A stretch of DNA of 64,000 nucleotides from Vulcanimicrobiota bacterium (GTDB lineage: Bacteria; Vulcanimicrobiota; Vulcanimicrobiia; Vulcanimicrobiales; Vulcanimicrobiaceae): contig DAIDHQ010000008.1 in the NCBI GenBank assembly GCA_027459645.1, forward strand, positions 62,001-126,000, given 5' to 3'. The stretch's first letter is position 1, and every line of letters begins with the position of its first letter. The notes under the pieces are model-generated. The model did no database searches, was not told the DNA's origin, and saw only the letters and a list, made by a program, of their open reading frames with translations. This document shows, in pieces, positions 27,436-36,900 of the stretch. Position numbers and translations under genes: made by a program.

Positions 27436-28499
27436 TAAAAGAGCCGCTCCTGACCGCTGCCCTTCGGCAACAAGCCCAAATGACGATACGCCCCCGGCGT
27501 CGCCTTGCGCCCGCTCGCGGTGCGAACGACGAAGCCGGCCTTCAACAGATACGGCTCCACGACGTCTTCGAGCGTCTCTGCATCTTCGGTGAGCGTCGCG
27601 GCAATCGCCGCGATGCCGGCCGGACCGCCGCCGTATTGTTCGACGATCGTTCGCAGAAACGCCCGATCGAGCCGATCGAGGCCGGCGAGATCGACGCCTT
27701 CCCGCTCCAACGCTTCCGATGCAACCTCGGCGGTGATTTTTCCACCGGCGCGCACTTCGGCAAAATCGCGAACGCGGCGCAGCAGCCGGTTGGCAATGCG
27801 CGGCGTACCGCGGCTACGCGCGGCAATGGTCGCCGCGCCCGGCCGTTCGATCGGAACGTTCAGAACCGATGCCGAGCGCATGACGATGCGTTCCAACTCC
27901 TCCGGAGCGTAATAATCGAGATGATGGACGATTCCGAAACGCTCGCGTAACGGTGCGGTCAACATTCCGGCACGCGTCGTAGCGCCGATGAGCGTGAAGC
28001 GTTTCAGCGGCAGTTTGATCGTCTTTGCATACGCACCGCGATCGACCACGAAATCGATTTGGAAGTCCTCCATCGCGGGATAGAGAAACTCTTCGACCAC
28101 GCGCCCCAAACGATGGATCTCGTCGATAAAGAGCACGTCGCCGGCTTCGAGCGAGGTCAAGATGCCCACAAGATCTTTCGGCTTTTCGAGCGTCGGGCCG
28201 CTGGTGGGGCGGAAATTCGCGCCCATCTCTCGCGAGATTAATCCGGCGAGCGTCGTCTTTCCAAGGCCCGGCGGCCCGTAGAAGAGCAAGTGATCGAGCG
28301 TTTCGCCGCGGCGCGACGCCGCATCGATGGCGATGCGCAGATTTTCCACGACGCGCTCTTGACCGACATAGTCGTCGAACGTGCGCGGACGCAGGCTCGC
28401 ACCGTAGACCTCGTCTTCGAGGGTATCGTCGGGCGAAACGAGACGTTCGGCCGCGTCTTCCACGCCCAGCAGCTTGCGCCGCGCGCCCTCGTCGCTCAC
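27435..28499 (-). CDS. ruvB: Holliday junction branch migration ATPase RuvB
   Basis: A 354-residue AAA+ motor that drives branch migration with RuvA. It has Walker A 'FYGPPGLGKTTLAGLIS', Walker B 'DVLFIDEIHRLGRVVEE', sensor 1 'LIGATTRAGMLTAPLRERFG', and the C-terminal winged helix ending 'TPGAYRHLGL'. The N terminus 'LRPRTFDDYVGQERVVENL' is standard. It is preceded by ruvA with an ATGA overlap and followed by the SpoIID gene with a one-base overlap. Confidence 0.98.
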   Translation of the reverse strand: MSDEGARRKLLGVEDAAERLVSPDDTLEDEVYGASLRPRTFDDYVGQERVVENLRIAIDAASRRGETLDHLLFYGPPGLGKTTLAGLISREMGANFRPTSGPTLEKPKDLVGILTSLEAGDVLFIDEIHRLGRVVEEFLYPAMEDFQIDFVVDRGAYAKTIKLPLKRFTLIGATTRAGMLTAPLRERFGIVHHLDYYAPEELERIVMRSASVLNVPIERPGAATIAARSRGTPRIANRLLRRVRDFAEVRAGGKITAEVASEALEREGVDLAGLDRLDRAFLRTIVEQYGGGPAGIAAIAATLTEDAETLEDVVEPYLLKAGFVVRTASGRKATPGAYRHLGLLPKGSGQERLF

Positions 28500-29116
28500 G
28501 TTGCCGCCGCCTTACGCCGGTAGATTTGCGCGAGCAGCATCTCCGCATCGCGTATCGACGGCTCGGCGTCCAACGTCTCGCGTACCATCGTTTCGGCTTC
28601 TCCGCGTTTGTATTCCAATTGCAGCAGTACCGCGAGCGCTTCGTCGGCAAAGTCCGGCATCGGCACGGCCGCCGCCGGTTGCGCGTCCTGAATCAGCAAG
28701 AACTTCGCGACCTTGCCCTGCAGCTTTGCGACGATGTCGCGCGCCTTCTGCTGGCCTATTCCCGGAAGCGTCTTCAAATAGGCGTGATCGCCGCGATCGA
28801 TGGCGCTCGCAATCGAGGACATGGGCTGCGAAAACGCGCGTGCGGCCGACCGCGGCCCGATCGATGCGACGCTCAGCAACGATTCGAAGAACTCGCGCTC
28901 GATCGCGTTGGTAAAGCCGTAGTACGTAAAGTGACCGCTGTTCCCGTCCATGTTCAAGACCGCGTGCACTTCGAGCGTCACCCGCTCACCCGGCGATGCC
29001 GCGATCTTTTCCGCAACGCAGGGCGGAAGCACGATGTCGTAACCGAGGCCGTTGACGTCGAGCACGACGCTTTCGCCATGCCGCTCGACGAGCGCGCCGC
29101 TAATACGCGAGAACAC
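28496..29116 (-). CDS. ruvA: Holliday junction DNA-binding protein RuvA
   Basis: A 206-residue protein that tetramerises on four-way junctions and loads RuvB. The N-terminal OB fold starts 'MFSRISGALVERHGESVVLD'. The helix-hairpin-helix motifs follow, including 'LKTLPGIGQQKARDIVAKL', and the C-terminal domain that binds RuvB is separated by a flexible linker around 145-160. It overlaps ruvC by 17 bases and ruvB by four. Confidence 0.96.
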   Translation of the reverse strand: MFSRISGALVERHGESVVLDVNGLGYDIVLPPCVAEKIAASPGERVTLEVHAVLNMDGNSGHFTYYGFTNAIEREFFESLLSVASIGPRSAARAFSQPMSSIASAIDRGDHAYLKTLPGIGQQKARDIVAKLQGKVAKFLLIQDAQPAAAVPMPDFADEALAVLLQLEYKRGEAETMVRETLDAEPSIRDAEMLLAQIYRRKAAAT

Positions 29117-29612
29117 GGCTCGTCAAATTCACGTAGGCGAGGGCGATCGCAAGCGCGTCGGAGACGTCGTTGGGCTTCGGCGCGCTGCGGAGTTTCAGGA
29201 GGCGTACGACCATGGCGTTGACTTGCTCTTTCGACGCCGACCCCGATCCCACCAGCGCCCGTTTGACGTGCGCGTGTCCGAGCGTCTCGACCGGCACCTT
29301 CGCCTGCGCGCTCGCTAAGCAAAGCACGCCGCGGGCGTGTCCCATCAGGATTGCCGTCGACGGGTTTTTGTAGCTCGTATAGAGTTCTTCGATGACGACG
29401 ACGTCGGGCCGGGTCTCGCTCAAGATCGCGCTCAAACCGGCGTGCAGTTCCGCCAAACGTTCCTCAAGCGGCCGGTCGACCCGTGGCGCGACGACGCCCG
29501 CCTCCACGAGCGCGACGTGGCCCCCGCGCCGCTCGACGACGCCGTAACCCGTCACGCGAAGCGCCGGATCGATGCCGAGGATTCGCGTCACGCCCTCAGT
29601 GCGCGACGCCAT
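29100..29612 (-). CDS. ruvC: Holliday junction resolvase RuvC
   Basis: A 170-residue RNase H-fold endonuclease. Catalytic acidic residues are in 'LGIDPALRVTGYG', 'VVVIEELYTSYKNP' and the closing 'DVSDALAIALAYV'. The order ruvC-ruvA-ruvB is conserved in many phyla. The gene starts 17 bases before the end of the kinase gene, so translation of the recombination genes is coupled to the wall-sensing kinase. The first eight residues are a small extension; an internal start nearer 'RILGID' is possible. Confidence 0.95.
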   Translation of the reverse strand: MASRTEGVTRILGIDPALRVTGYGVVERRGGHVALVEAGVVAPRVDRPLEERLAELHAGLSAILSETRPDVVVIEELYTSYKNPSTAILMGHARGVLCLASAQAKVPVETLGHAHVKRALVGSGSASKEQVNAMVVRLLKLRSAPKPNDVSDALAIALAYVNLTSRVLAY

Positions 29613-31671
29613 TGACGATCAACGTAACTTGCGATCCGGGTTGCAGGTTGGTACCCGCCGAAGGATCCGTTCCGACGACTTTGCCGTCGGCGCCGGCGCT
29701 CGACGTGTACTTGATTTGCGAGACACGGTAGCCGTACTGCTGCAAGATCGCCTGCGCGTCCTGAATCGTCATCCCTTCGGTGTCGGGAACCTCGCCGTTG
29801 ACCGACTGCGTGAGGGTGATGACCGAATTCACGGGCACGCTCGTTCCTGGTGCCGGATCTTGTCCGACCACGTACCCGTTGCGATCGACCTGCACGCTGT
29901 ACCTTACCGCAGGCGTCAGACCTGCCGACGTTATGGCATCGACCGCGCTTTGATACGGTTGATTCACGACATTGGGAACGTTTGCCGTTTGTGCCGCGTT
30001 CGTGACGCCGGCTCCGCTGCTCACGATCGCGTGCACGGTCGTGCTCTTGTCGATCTTCGTACCCGGCGCGATGTCCTGCGTGGCGATCACGTTTGCGTCG
30101 ACACCCGGATAAGCGGCGGTCTGGGAATCGTCGAGCGTAACGCCGTCTTTTTTGGCCAGCGCTTCGGCATCGCTCGCCTTCAGACCGATGAACGACGGCA
30201 CCGTGATGGGCTGCGGCCCCTCGGAAACGACGAGCGTAACGGTCGACCCCTTGCGAATCCGCGCGCGCGGATTGGGATGCTGGTCGACGACGGTGTCGAC
30301 GCCCGCGTTATCGTAGCGTTTCGTGATCTTGACTTTAAAACCGTCGTCTTGCAGCGTTCGTGCGGCATCGGAACCGTTATAGCCGCGTACGTCACGCAAA
30401 CCGATTACGGGAAGGCCGTTGCTGACGATCAACTCGACCAGCGCGTTCTTTTCGACCTTCGTTCCCGCCGGCGGATTCTGGCGAATCACGTGGTTCGCGG
30501 GAACCGTGTCGCTCGAGGTTTTGATGAACCGGACGACGAGACCCGCATTAACGACCGCCGCCTGGGCTTGCGTGTCGGTCATGTTCGTGTAATCTCCGAC
30601 GGCGATCGACGGTCCCAACGGCAATGAGATGGGACGTCCGAAAATCCAATACCCCGCCGCAGTTGCAAGAGCGGCGAGCACGACGAGGGTGACGATGAAC
30701 CCACCGCCTAAACGCGAGCGCCGTTCTTCGTCCTGACCGAGCGACGTATAGCTGCTATCCGGCATCGGCGAACGCCGCGGCGGCGGCATGTTGTGCAGCA
30801 TCTGTGTCGGCGCGTCGTCGGCGATCGAATACGCCGCGACCGACGGCCGTTCGCGTGCTTCCCGCAAGGCGGTCGCGACCTCGCTCGCGGAGCGAAAGCG
30901 GTTTTCCGGCTTCTTCTGCAACAACTTGTTCACGATCGATGCAAGCGCGGGCGAGACGCCCAGCCGTTTCGTGTCGATCGTGGGAACCGGATCGTTGATG
31001 TGTTTGAGCGCGACGGTGACGGGCGACTCACCGTTGTAAGGGAGATTGCCGGTGAGCATCTGGTAGAGCACGACGCCGACGGAATAGAGATCCGACGCCT
31101 CGTGCAATTCCTGCGCAAGCGCCTGCTCGGGCGACATATAAAAGACGCTGCCCATCACGAGGCCCGGCTTCGTGAGTGCCATCGTCTGTTGCGATACGGC
31201 GCGCGCGATACCGAAATCGGAGAGCTTGACGACGTCGTCTTTGGTGACGAGCACGTTTGCCGGCTTGATATCGCGATGCAGCAACCCCGAGCGATGCGCG
31301 TAGGCGAGCCCGTTACAGATCTGCGCGGCGTAATCGATCGCCACGGGCTCGGGAAGCTTCTTGTCGTGCGCGAGGATCTCGGCGAGCGACGGGCCGTCGA
31401 CCAGCTCCATCACGATGTAGTACGTGTCGTCCTGGCGGCCGACGTCGTACGTGTTCACGATGTTCGGGTGCGAGAGCTTGGCAGCCGATTCGGCCTCCTG
31501 GTAGAAGCGTCGCACGAACTCGTCGTCGGCAGCATACTGGGGACGCAGAACCTTGACGGCGACGCGCCGACGCAGCAGCGTATCGGTCCCGGAGTAGACC
31601 GTCGCCATCCCGCCCTCACCCAATTTTCGATCGAGCCTGTAGCGGTTGTTAAACGTTTGTTCCTCGATCAC
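29596..31671 (-). CDS. Ser/Thr protein kinase with PASTA repeats (PknB/PrkC/StkP type)
   Basis: A 691-residue membrane kinase. The cytoplasmic kinase domain (about 10-270) has 'GEGGMATVY', the invariant Lys in 'VAVKVLRPQ', 'HRDIKPANVLV', 'KLSDFGIARA' and 'MSPEQAL'. A single membrane helix near 350 ('TLVVLAALATAAGYWIF') leads to four to five extracellular PASTA repeats, which sense muropeptides or lipid II. The start is GTG at 31671, preceded by AGGAG about 13 bases upstream in the space after the PBP gene; the longer frame upstream overlaps the PBP gene and is not coding. The PBP-kinase pairing resembles pbpA-pknB of Actinobacteria. Confidence 0.94.
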   Translation of the reverse strand: MIEEQTFNNRYRLDRKLGEGGMATVYSGTDTLLRRRVAVKVLRPQYAADDEFVRRFYQEAESAAKLSHPNIVNTYDVGRQDDTYYIVMELVDGPSLAEILAHDKKLPEPVAIDYAAQICNGLAYAHRSGLLHRDIKPANVLVTKDDVVKLSDFGIARAVSQQTMALTKPGLVMGSVFYMSPEQALAQELHEASDLYSVGVVLYQMLTGNLPYNGESPVTVALKHINDPVPTIDTKRLGVSPALASIVNKLLQKKPENRFRSASEVATALREARERPSVAAYSIADDAPTQMLHNMPPPRRSPMPDSSYTSLGQDEERRSRLGGGFIVTLVVLAALATAAGYWIFGRPISLPLGPSIAVGDYTNMTDTQAQAAVVNAGLVVRFIKTSSDTVPANHVIRQNPPAGTKVEKNALVELIVSNGLPVIGLRDVRGYNGSDAARTLQDDGFKVKITKRYDNAGVDTVVDQHPNPRARIRKGSTVTLVVSEGPQPITVPSFIGLKASDAEALAKKDGVTLDDSQTAAYPGVDANVIATQDIAPGTKIDKSTTVHAIVSSGAGVTNAAQTANVPNVVNQPYQSAVDAITSAGLTPAVRYSVQVDRNGYVVGQDPAPGTSVPVNSVITLTQSVNGEVPDTEGMTIQDAQAILQQYGYRVSQIKYTSSAGADGKVVGTDPSAGTNLQPGSQVTLIVNGVAH

Positions 31672-31688
31672 GAGCCCCCGGCGTTCTC

Positions 31689-33092
31689 CTACTTTACGGC
31701 CTTCAGCGCCACGCGCAACACGTCGCGTGCAATCGGCGCGGCAACCGTTGCACCATACCCCGCATTCTCGACGACCACCGCAACCACGACGCGCGGATGA
31801 TCGGCCGGTGCAAAGCAGACGAACCACGAGTGCGCCGCTCCGTGGGGATTGGTCGCGGTGCCCGTCTTGCCGGCAACTTGTACGTTCGGCAACTGCGCGG
31901 TCGTTCCGGTCCCCCGCTGGACGACTGCGATCATCATCTTCTTCACGTTTGCCGCCGTGTCCGCCGAAATCGGCGTGGACAAGCTCCCCGAAGGCGTCAC
32001 CGTCGCCGCCACGCCGTCACGCACGATCTGTCGCACGATGTACGGGCGCGGTTCGTTCCCATTGTCCGCGATGGTCGCGGCGATGAGCGCCATCTGCATC
32101 GGGGTGACGAGCAGCGCGCCCTGCCCGAAACCCATCTGCGCGAGCTCGCCCGGCGTCAGAGAGTCTTTGGGCGGCACGCGAGCGGTCTCGGTCGGAAGCT
32201 GGAAATCGAGCGAGGCCCCGATGCCCCACTTCGAAAGGTAGTCATAAAAGGTGTCCACGCCCATCTTCAGCGTTATACCGGCGAAATCGACGTTGCTCGA
32301 GAGCGCAAAGGCGCCCGTCAGGTCCTGCAGGCCGGTCGCTTCGCCTTCGTTGTCGTGCAGCGTGAAGTTCCCGATCTGGACGTGCCCGGGATCCTCGAAG
32401 GTCGAATGCATCGTCACCGTGCCCGATTCGAGCGCGGCCCCGGCGGTGACGATCTTGAACGTCGATCCGGGTGGATAGAGTCCGTCGAGGGAGCGATCGA
32501 GCAGCGGGCTCTGCGAGTCGTGAATGAGCGAGGGAAACACGCTGTCGATCCTATTCGGATCGAAGCTCGGTACGCTCGCTAATGCCAGCACGGCACCCGA
32601 GCGCGGATCGAGCGCAACGACGGCGCCGCGCGCATGTTGCGAGAGCAGCGACCATGCCTCGTTTTGAACGCTCGGGACGATCGTCGTTACGACGTCTGCA
32701 CCCTTAGGCCGGTGGAGGTCGCCCTTGAACGCGGAGAGGAGCTCGGCCCACTGCGCGGCGGGATCGCCCGTCGTATCGGCGGGGGTGAGCGCGCGGTCGT
32801 ACGCAGCTTCGATGCCGCTCGTGCCATAGCGGGCGGAGAGATAGCCGAGCGTCTGCGCCAGCGACTCGCCCAGTGGATACACGCGTTTCGAGCCGACGCT
32901 CTCGGCGAGCACCGTGCCGTCGGTTGCGAGAATCCGCCCGCGTCGCTGGTCGAGTAGCGCGTGGCGTGGGTTGTACGGCATCGCGGCGATGCTCGGACCT
33001 TGAATCACCATGACGTATGCGGCGCGGGCAGCGAGAATGAGAAACAGCGCGACGAACAAGGTCGCGAGTCCCGCAATCGCGCGATTGGTCAC
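31689..33092 (-). CDS. Class B penicillin-binding protein (transpeptidase)
   Basis: A 467-residue peptidoglycan transpeptidase with one N-terminal membrane anchor (about 6-28). The three active-site motifs are present: SxxK as 'PPGSTFKIVTA', SxN as 'ALSSNVDFAG', and KTG as 'AGKTGTATNPHG'. The domain before the transpeptidase is short, as in actinobacterial PbpA and SpoVD/FtsI-like elongation or division enzymes. It overlaps the upstream Cys-rich gene by four bases and precedes the PASTA kinase, a likely regulator. No SEDS (FtsW/RodA) partner is visible in the window. Confidence 0.93.
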   Translation of the reverse strand: MTNRAIAGLATLFVALFLILAARAAYVMVIQGPSIAAMPYNPRHALLDQRRGRILATDGTVLAESVGSKRVYPLGESLAQTLGYLSARYGTSGIEAAYDRALTPADTTGDPAAQWAELLSAFKGDLHRPKGADVVTTIVPSVQNEAWSLLSQHARGAVVALDPRSGAVLALASVPSFDPNRIDSVFPSLIHDSQSPLLDRSLDGLYPPGSTFKIVTAGAALESGTVTMHSTFEDPGHVQIGNFTLHDNEGEATGLQDLTGAFALSSNVDFAGITLKMGVDTFYDYLSKWGIGASLDFQLPTETARVPPKDSLTPGELAQMGFGQGALLVTPMQMALIAATIADNGNEPRPYIVRQIVRDGVAATVTPSGSLSTPISADTAANVKKMMIAVVQRGTGTTAQLPNVQVAGKTGTATNPHGAAHSWFVCFAPADHPRVVVAVVVENAGYGATVAAPIARDVLRVALKAVK

Positions 33093-33886
33093 AGTTCGCG
33101 CAGGACGGTGAAGCCGTCACCCGTGCGTACGGCAAGGTGCGGGCGCTGCGGTTCGGACTCGAGCAGCATGTTCACCAAACGCTGCGAGGTCGTTTCCTGC
33201 AGCGCGTTCGTTGCGAGCACGACGTCGACGTTCATGTCGGCGAGCAGCTGCGGTGCGACGTACGCGCACGACGGCAGGGTTTCGAAATGCCGCTCTTCAT
33301 ACGGGCCGTCTCGCCAAGGACCGCGCTTTCCGAAGACCTGGGTGTGATAATCCCACGCACAGAGCTGCTTTTCTTTCCAGACGAAATCGTTTTTGACGCA
33401 CAAGCGCCGGCACGCGGCGCACTGCACGATGCTCATCGGCGCATGCATCAAGCCTTCGGCGATATCTTCGGGCACGTCTTCGATGTTCAGTACCGATTCA
33501 TCGGTCAACGCTTCCGGCAACTCGGCGTGCCACTGCACGCGCGCCAGCAGTTCGACGTCGCGCATCGGCGCGACGAACGCGCGCTCGTCCTCGGGCGGAA
33601 ACGAACGGTCGACCCAATCCAGCAAATTCGAAAGCGCGATTCCGACGTTCTGCCAGGTATCGCCGATGATGACGCCCAGCGGCGTCCACGCGATCGGAAC
33701 CAGACGCGCCGTGATAACGCCGTTTTCGGTGCGAAAGCTATTGATGAAGCCCAGATTGTTGCCCGAGCCGCCCAACACGAAGACCCGCGGCGCATCTTTG
33801 AGGTCGAGCGTGCGTTCGCCGATGGATGCCGTCTTTCGCGCCGCCTCGCGGCTTGCGGGAGCCTTGCTCCCCCCGTTTTCAAACAC
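33089..33886 (-). CDS. Unknown cysteine-rich protein heading the PBP/kinase operon
   Basis: I do not recognise this 265-residue protein. There is no signal peptide or membrane helix. The N-terminal half has small-residue stretches ('RVFVLGGSGNNLGFINS') and aromatic-rich 'VIIGDTWQNVGIALSNLLDW'. The C-terminal part has Cys156, Cys159, Cys163, Cys176 and Cys207 around 'CAACRRLC', 'QLCAWDYH' and 'PSCAYVAP', a spacing that could bind zinc or a metal cluster. The start is GTG at 33886; the gene overlaps the PBP gene by ATGA. A bulged 11-bp hairpin at 33891-33925 lies 4 bases upstream of the start. Confidence 0.7.
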   Translation of the reverse strand: MFENGGSKAPASREAARKTASIGERTLDLKDAPRVFVLGGSGNNLGFINSFRTENGVITARLVPIAWTPLGVIIGDTWQNVGIALSNLLDWVDRSFPPEDERAFVAPMRDVELLARVQWHAELPEALTDESVLNIEDVPEDIAEGLMHAPMSIVQCAACRRLCVKNDFVWKEKQLCAWDYHTQVFGKRGPWRDGPYEERHFETLPSCAYVAPQLLADMNVDVVLATNALQETTSQRLVNMLLESEPQRPHLAVRTGDGFTVLREL

Positions 33887-33890
33887 TATG

Positions 33891-33925
33891 GCGCGGGTTC
33901 GCGCGGGGCAGCCCGAATCCCGCGC
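33891..33925 (-). other. Hairpin just upstream of the Cys-rich gene start
   Basis: The arms 33891-33901 and 33914-33925 pair over 11 base pairs with one bulged base and a 12-base GC-rich loop. On the minus strand this follows the carB stop and ends four bases before a GTG start. It has no T tract. It may end carB transcription or fold over the ribosome-binding region of the next operon. Confidence 0.5.
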
Positions 33926-33950
33926 GCACGCCCGGCCCGAAGGCTCAGCG

Positions 33951-36900
33951 TTACCCTACGCTCTGGACGCGTGCGAGGTCGCGATATTCGTGCAGCGAGC
34001 GCGGCGGCCCCGGAACGTTTTCGAGCGCTGTCACGAGCGCCTTCGCCGTATCGAGCGAGGTCAAGCAGGCGATCCCGCTTTCGACCGCGGCGCGGCGGAT
34101 GCGATAGCCGTCGGAGAGTTCGCGCGGCCCTTTTGCGTCGTTGATGACGAGATCGACTTTGCGCGCGTGAATCACGTCGAGCACGTGCGGTGAACCGTCC
34201 GAAATTTTATTGATCGCTTCGCACGCGATGCCGGCATCTTCCAAGATCGCGCGCGTTCCCGCCGTTGCCACGAGCGTGTGGCCCAGGTCGGCATAGCGGC
34301 GCAGGATGGGCAGCGACTCCGACTTTTCTTCATCGGCGATCGAAACCAAGATTCGGCCGCCGCTTCCCGGTAAGCGAACGCCGGCGCCTACGAACCCTTT
34401 GCGCAGCGCGCCCTCGAAGGTCTCGTCGATGCCGAGCACCTCGCCCGTCGATTTCATCTCCGGGCCCAGGATCGTCTCGACGCCGCGCATTTTCGAGAAC
34501 GAAAAGACCGGCACTTTCACGACGACGTAGGGCGTGCGCGGATGCAATCCCGTGCCGTATTCCATGTCACGCAGTTTTTCGCCGAGCGCGATGCGCGTCG
34601 CCGCAGCAACCATGTTCACGCCGGTTGCCTTCTGAATGATCGGCACCGTGCGGCTGGCGCGCGGGTTGGCTTCGATGATATACAGATCGCCTTCGTGCAC
34701 GACGAATTGAATGTTGATCAGACCGCGGATCCGCAGTTCCGAAGCGATCGACTTAGTCACCTCGACGATGCGATCGGTCATCGCCTGATCGATCGTTTGC
34801 GTCGGATAGACGCTGATCGAATCGCCGGAGTGAATGCCGGCGCGCTCGATGTGCTCGAAGATGCCGGGAATCAAGATGTCGTCGCCGTCGAAGACCGCGT
34901 CGACTTCGACTTCGAGGCCGCGAAGGTACTTATCGACCAGCAGCGGCGCGCCGGGAAGAATCGGCGGCGCGGACTCCGCGTACGATGCGAGTTGCCCTTC
35001 GTTGTAAATGATTTCCATCGCGCGCCCGCCCAGCACGAAGCTCGGGCGCACGAGCACGGGGAAACCGAGTTCGCGTGCAAAGACGCGCGCTTCGCGGAAA
35101 CTCGTCGCCGCTTTACCTTCCGGCCGCGCGACGCCCAAGCGCTGCAGCGCGGCGTCGAATTGCGCGCGGTCTTCGGCCATATCGAGGCTCGCCCGATCGC
35201 TGCCGATGATGCGCACGTTACGCCGGCTGAGTTCGCTCGCGAGATTGATCGCGGTCTGTCCGCCGAAGGCGAGCATGACGCCGCTTGCGTTCGTGCCGCG
35301 GTACGTTGCTTCGACTTCGTCGGGGCCCGGCGGTTCAAAGACCAGCGCATCGGAGATGTCGAAATCCGTCGACACCGTTTCGGGATTGTTGTTGATGACG
35401 ACCGGCGACTTGCCTGCCGCGCGCAACGCCCACGCGGCGTGCACGCAACTGTAATCGAACTCGATGCCCTGCCCGATGCGAATCGGGCCGCTTCCGACGA
35501 CGACGACCGCGTCGTGGGGCGTCGGGCGAATCTCGTCGAGTTCGCCGTGCGAGAGGTAATAATACGGCGACTTCGCCGGAAACTCGGCGGCGGCGGTATC
35601 GACCATGCGGAACGACGGCGCTCCCGGTTCCAGCGGTTCGCCGGCTTCTTCCGCAGCCACGATCGCTTCGATCTCGTAGAGCCAAAAGCGATCGATCGCC
35701 GAAATTGCGTGGATGCGTTCGATCGCCGCATCGCGCCCTTCGCCGTGCGCGCGGCGCAAGAGTTCCGCGACCGCGAAAAGGCGCTCGTGCGTAGGCTTGA
35801 CGACGATCGCTTCGAGTTCGGCCGTCGACCACTCGCTATACGGAGCGCCGAGCAGCTTCTCGCGCTTGAGATCGAGCCCGCGCACCGCTTTCATCAAGGC
35901 GGAACGAAAGGTACGGCCGATGCCCATCGCTTCGCCCGTCGACTTCATCTGGGTGCCGAGCGACGTGTCGGCGAGGGGGAACTTGTCGAACGGCCAGCGC
36001 GGAATCTTGACGACGACGTAATCGAGCGTCGGTTCGTAGGCGGCCTTCGTCACGCCCGTGACGGGATTGGGGATCTCGTCGAGCGTCTGCCCGAGCGCGA
36101 TGCGCGTCGAGATCTTAGCGATCGGGTAGCCCGTCGCTTTGGAAGCGAGAGCAGAACTGCGCGACACGCGCGGGTTGACTTCGATGATGGCGTATTCGTT
36201 GCTCGTCGGATGGAGCGCAAACTGAATGTTGCACCCGCCTTGAACGTCGAGAGCGCGAATGACGTTGAGCGACGAGGTCCGCAGCATCTGGTATTCACGA
36301 TCGGTGAGCGTCTGCGAGGGCGCGACGACGATCGAATCGCCGGTGTGAACGCCGACCGGATCGATGTTCTCCATGTTGCAGACGATGATGCAGTTGTCCG
36401 CACCGTCGCGCAGCACTTCGTACTCGATCTCTTTCCAGCCGAGCAACGACGTTTCCAGCAGCACCTGATGGATCAGCGACGCGTTGAGACCGGCGTCCAG
36501 GCGCTCGCGCAATTCCGCTTCGTCGTACACGACGCCGCCGCCGGTACCGCCGAGCGTGTAGGCCGGGCGAACGACGAGCGGATAGCCCGAACGCCGTGCG
36601 AAGTCGACGCCCTGTTCGACCGTGGTGACGATCTCCGATTCGGCAACGGGTTCGCCGATCTCGATCATCTTTTCTTTGAAGCGTTCGCGGTCTTCAGCGA
36701 GTTTGATCGTGTCGACCGGCGTACCCAAGAGCTCGACGCCGTAACGCTGTAAAATGCCGGCTTCATCGAGTTCGACCGCAAGATTGAGGCCGGTCTGCCC
36801 TCCGAGCGTCGGCAAGAGCGCGTCGGGACGTTCGCGCGCGATGATCTGCTCGACGGAAGGGACCGTCAGCGGCTCCAAATAGACGGCGTCGGCGATCTCC

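Noticed and set aside
34542-36752. A 736-residue plus-strand frame antisense to carB
   Set aside because: It is rich in Arg, Asp and His with no domain, mirrors carB codons, and carB itself is unmistakable; such antisense frames arise in GC-rich coding DNA.
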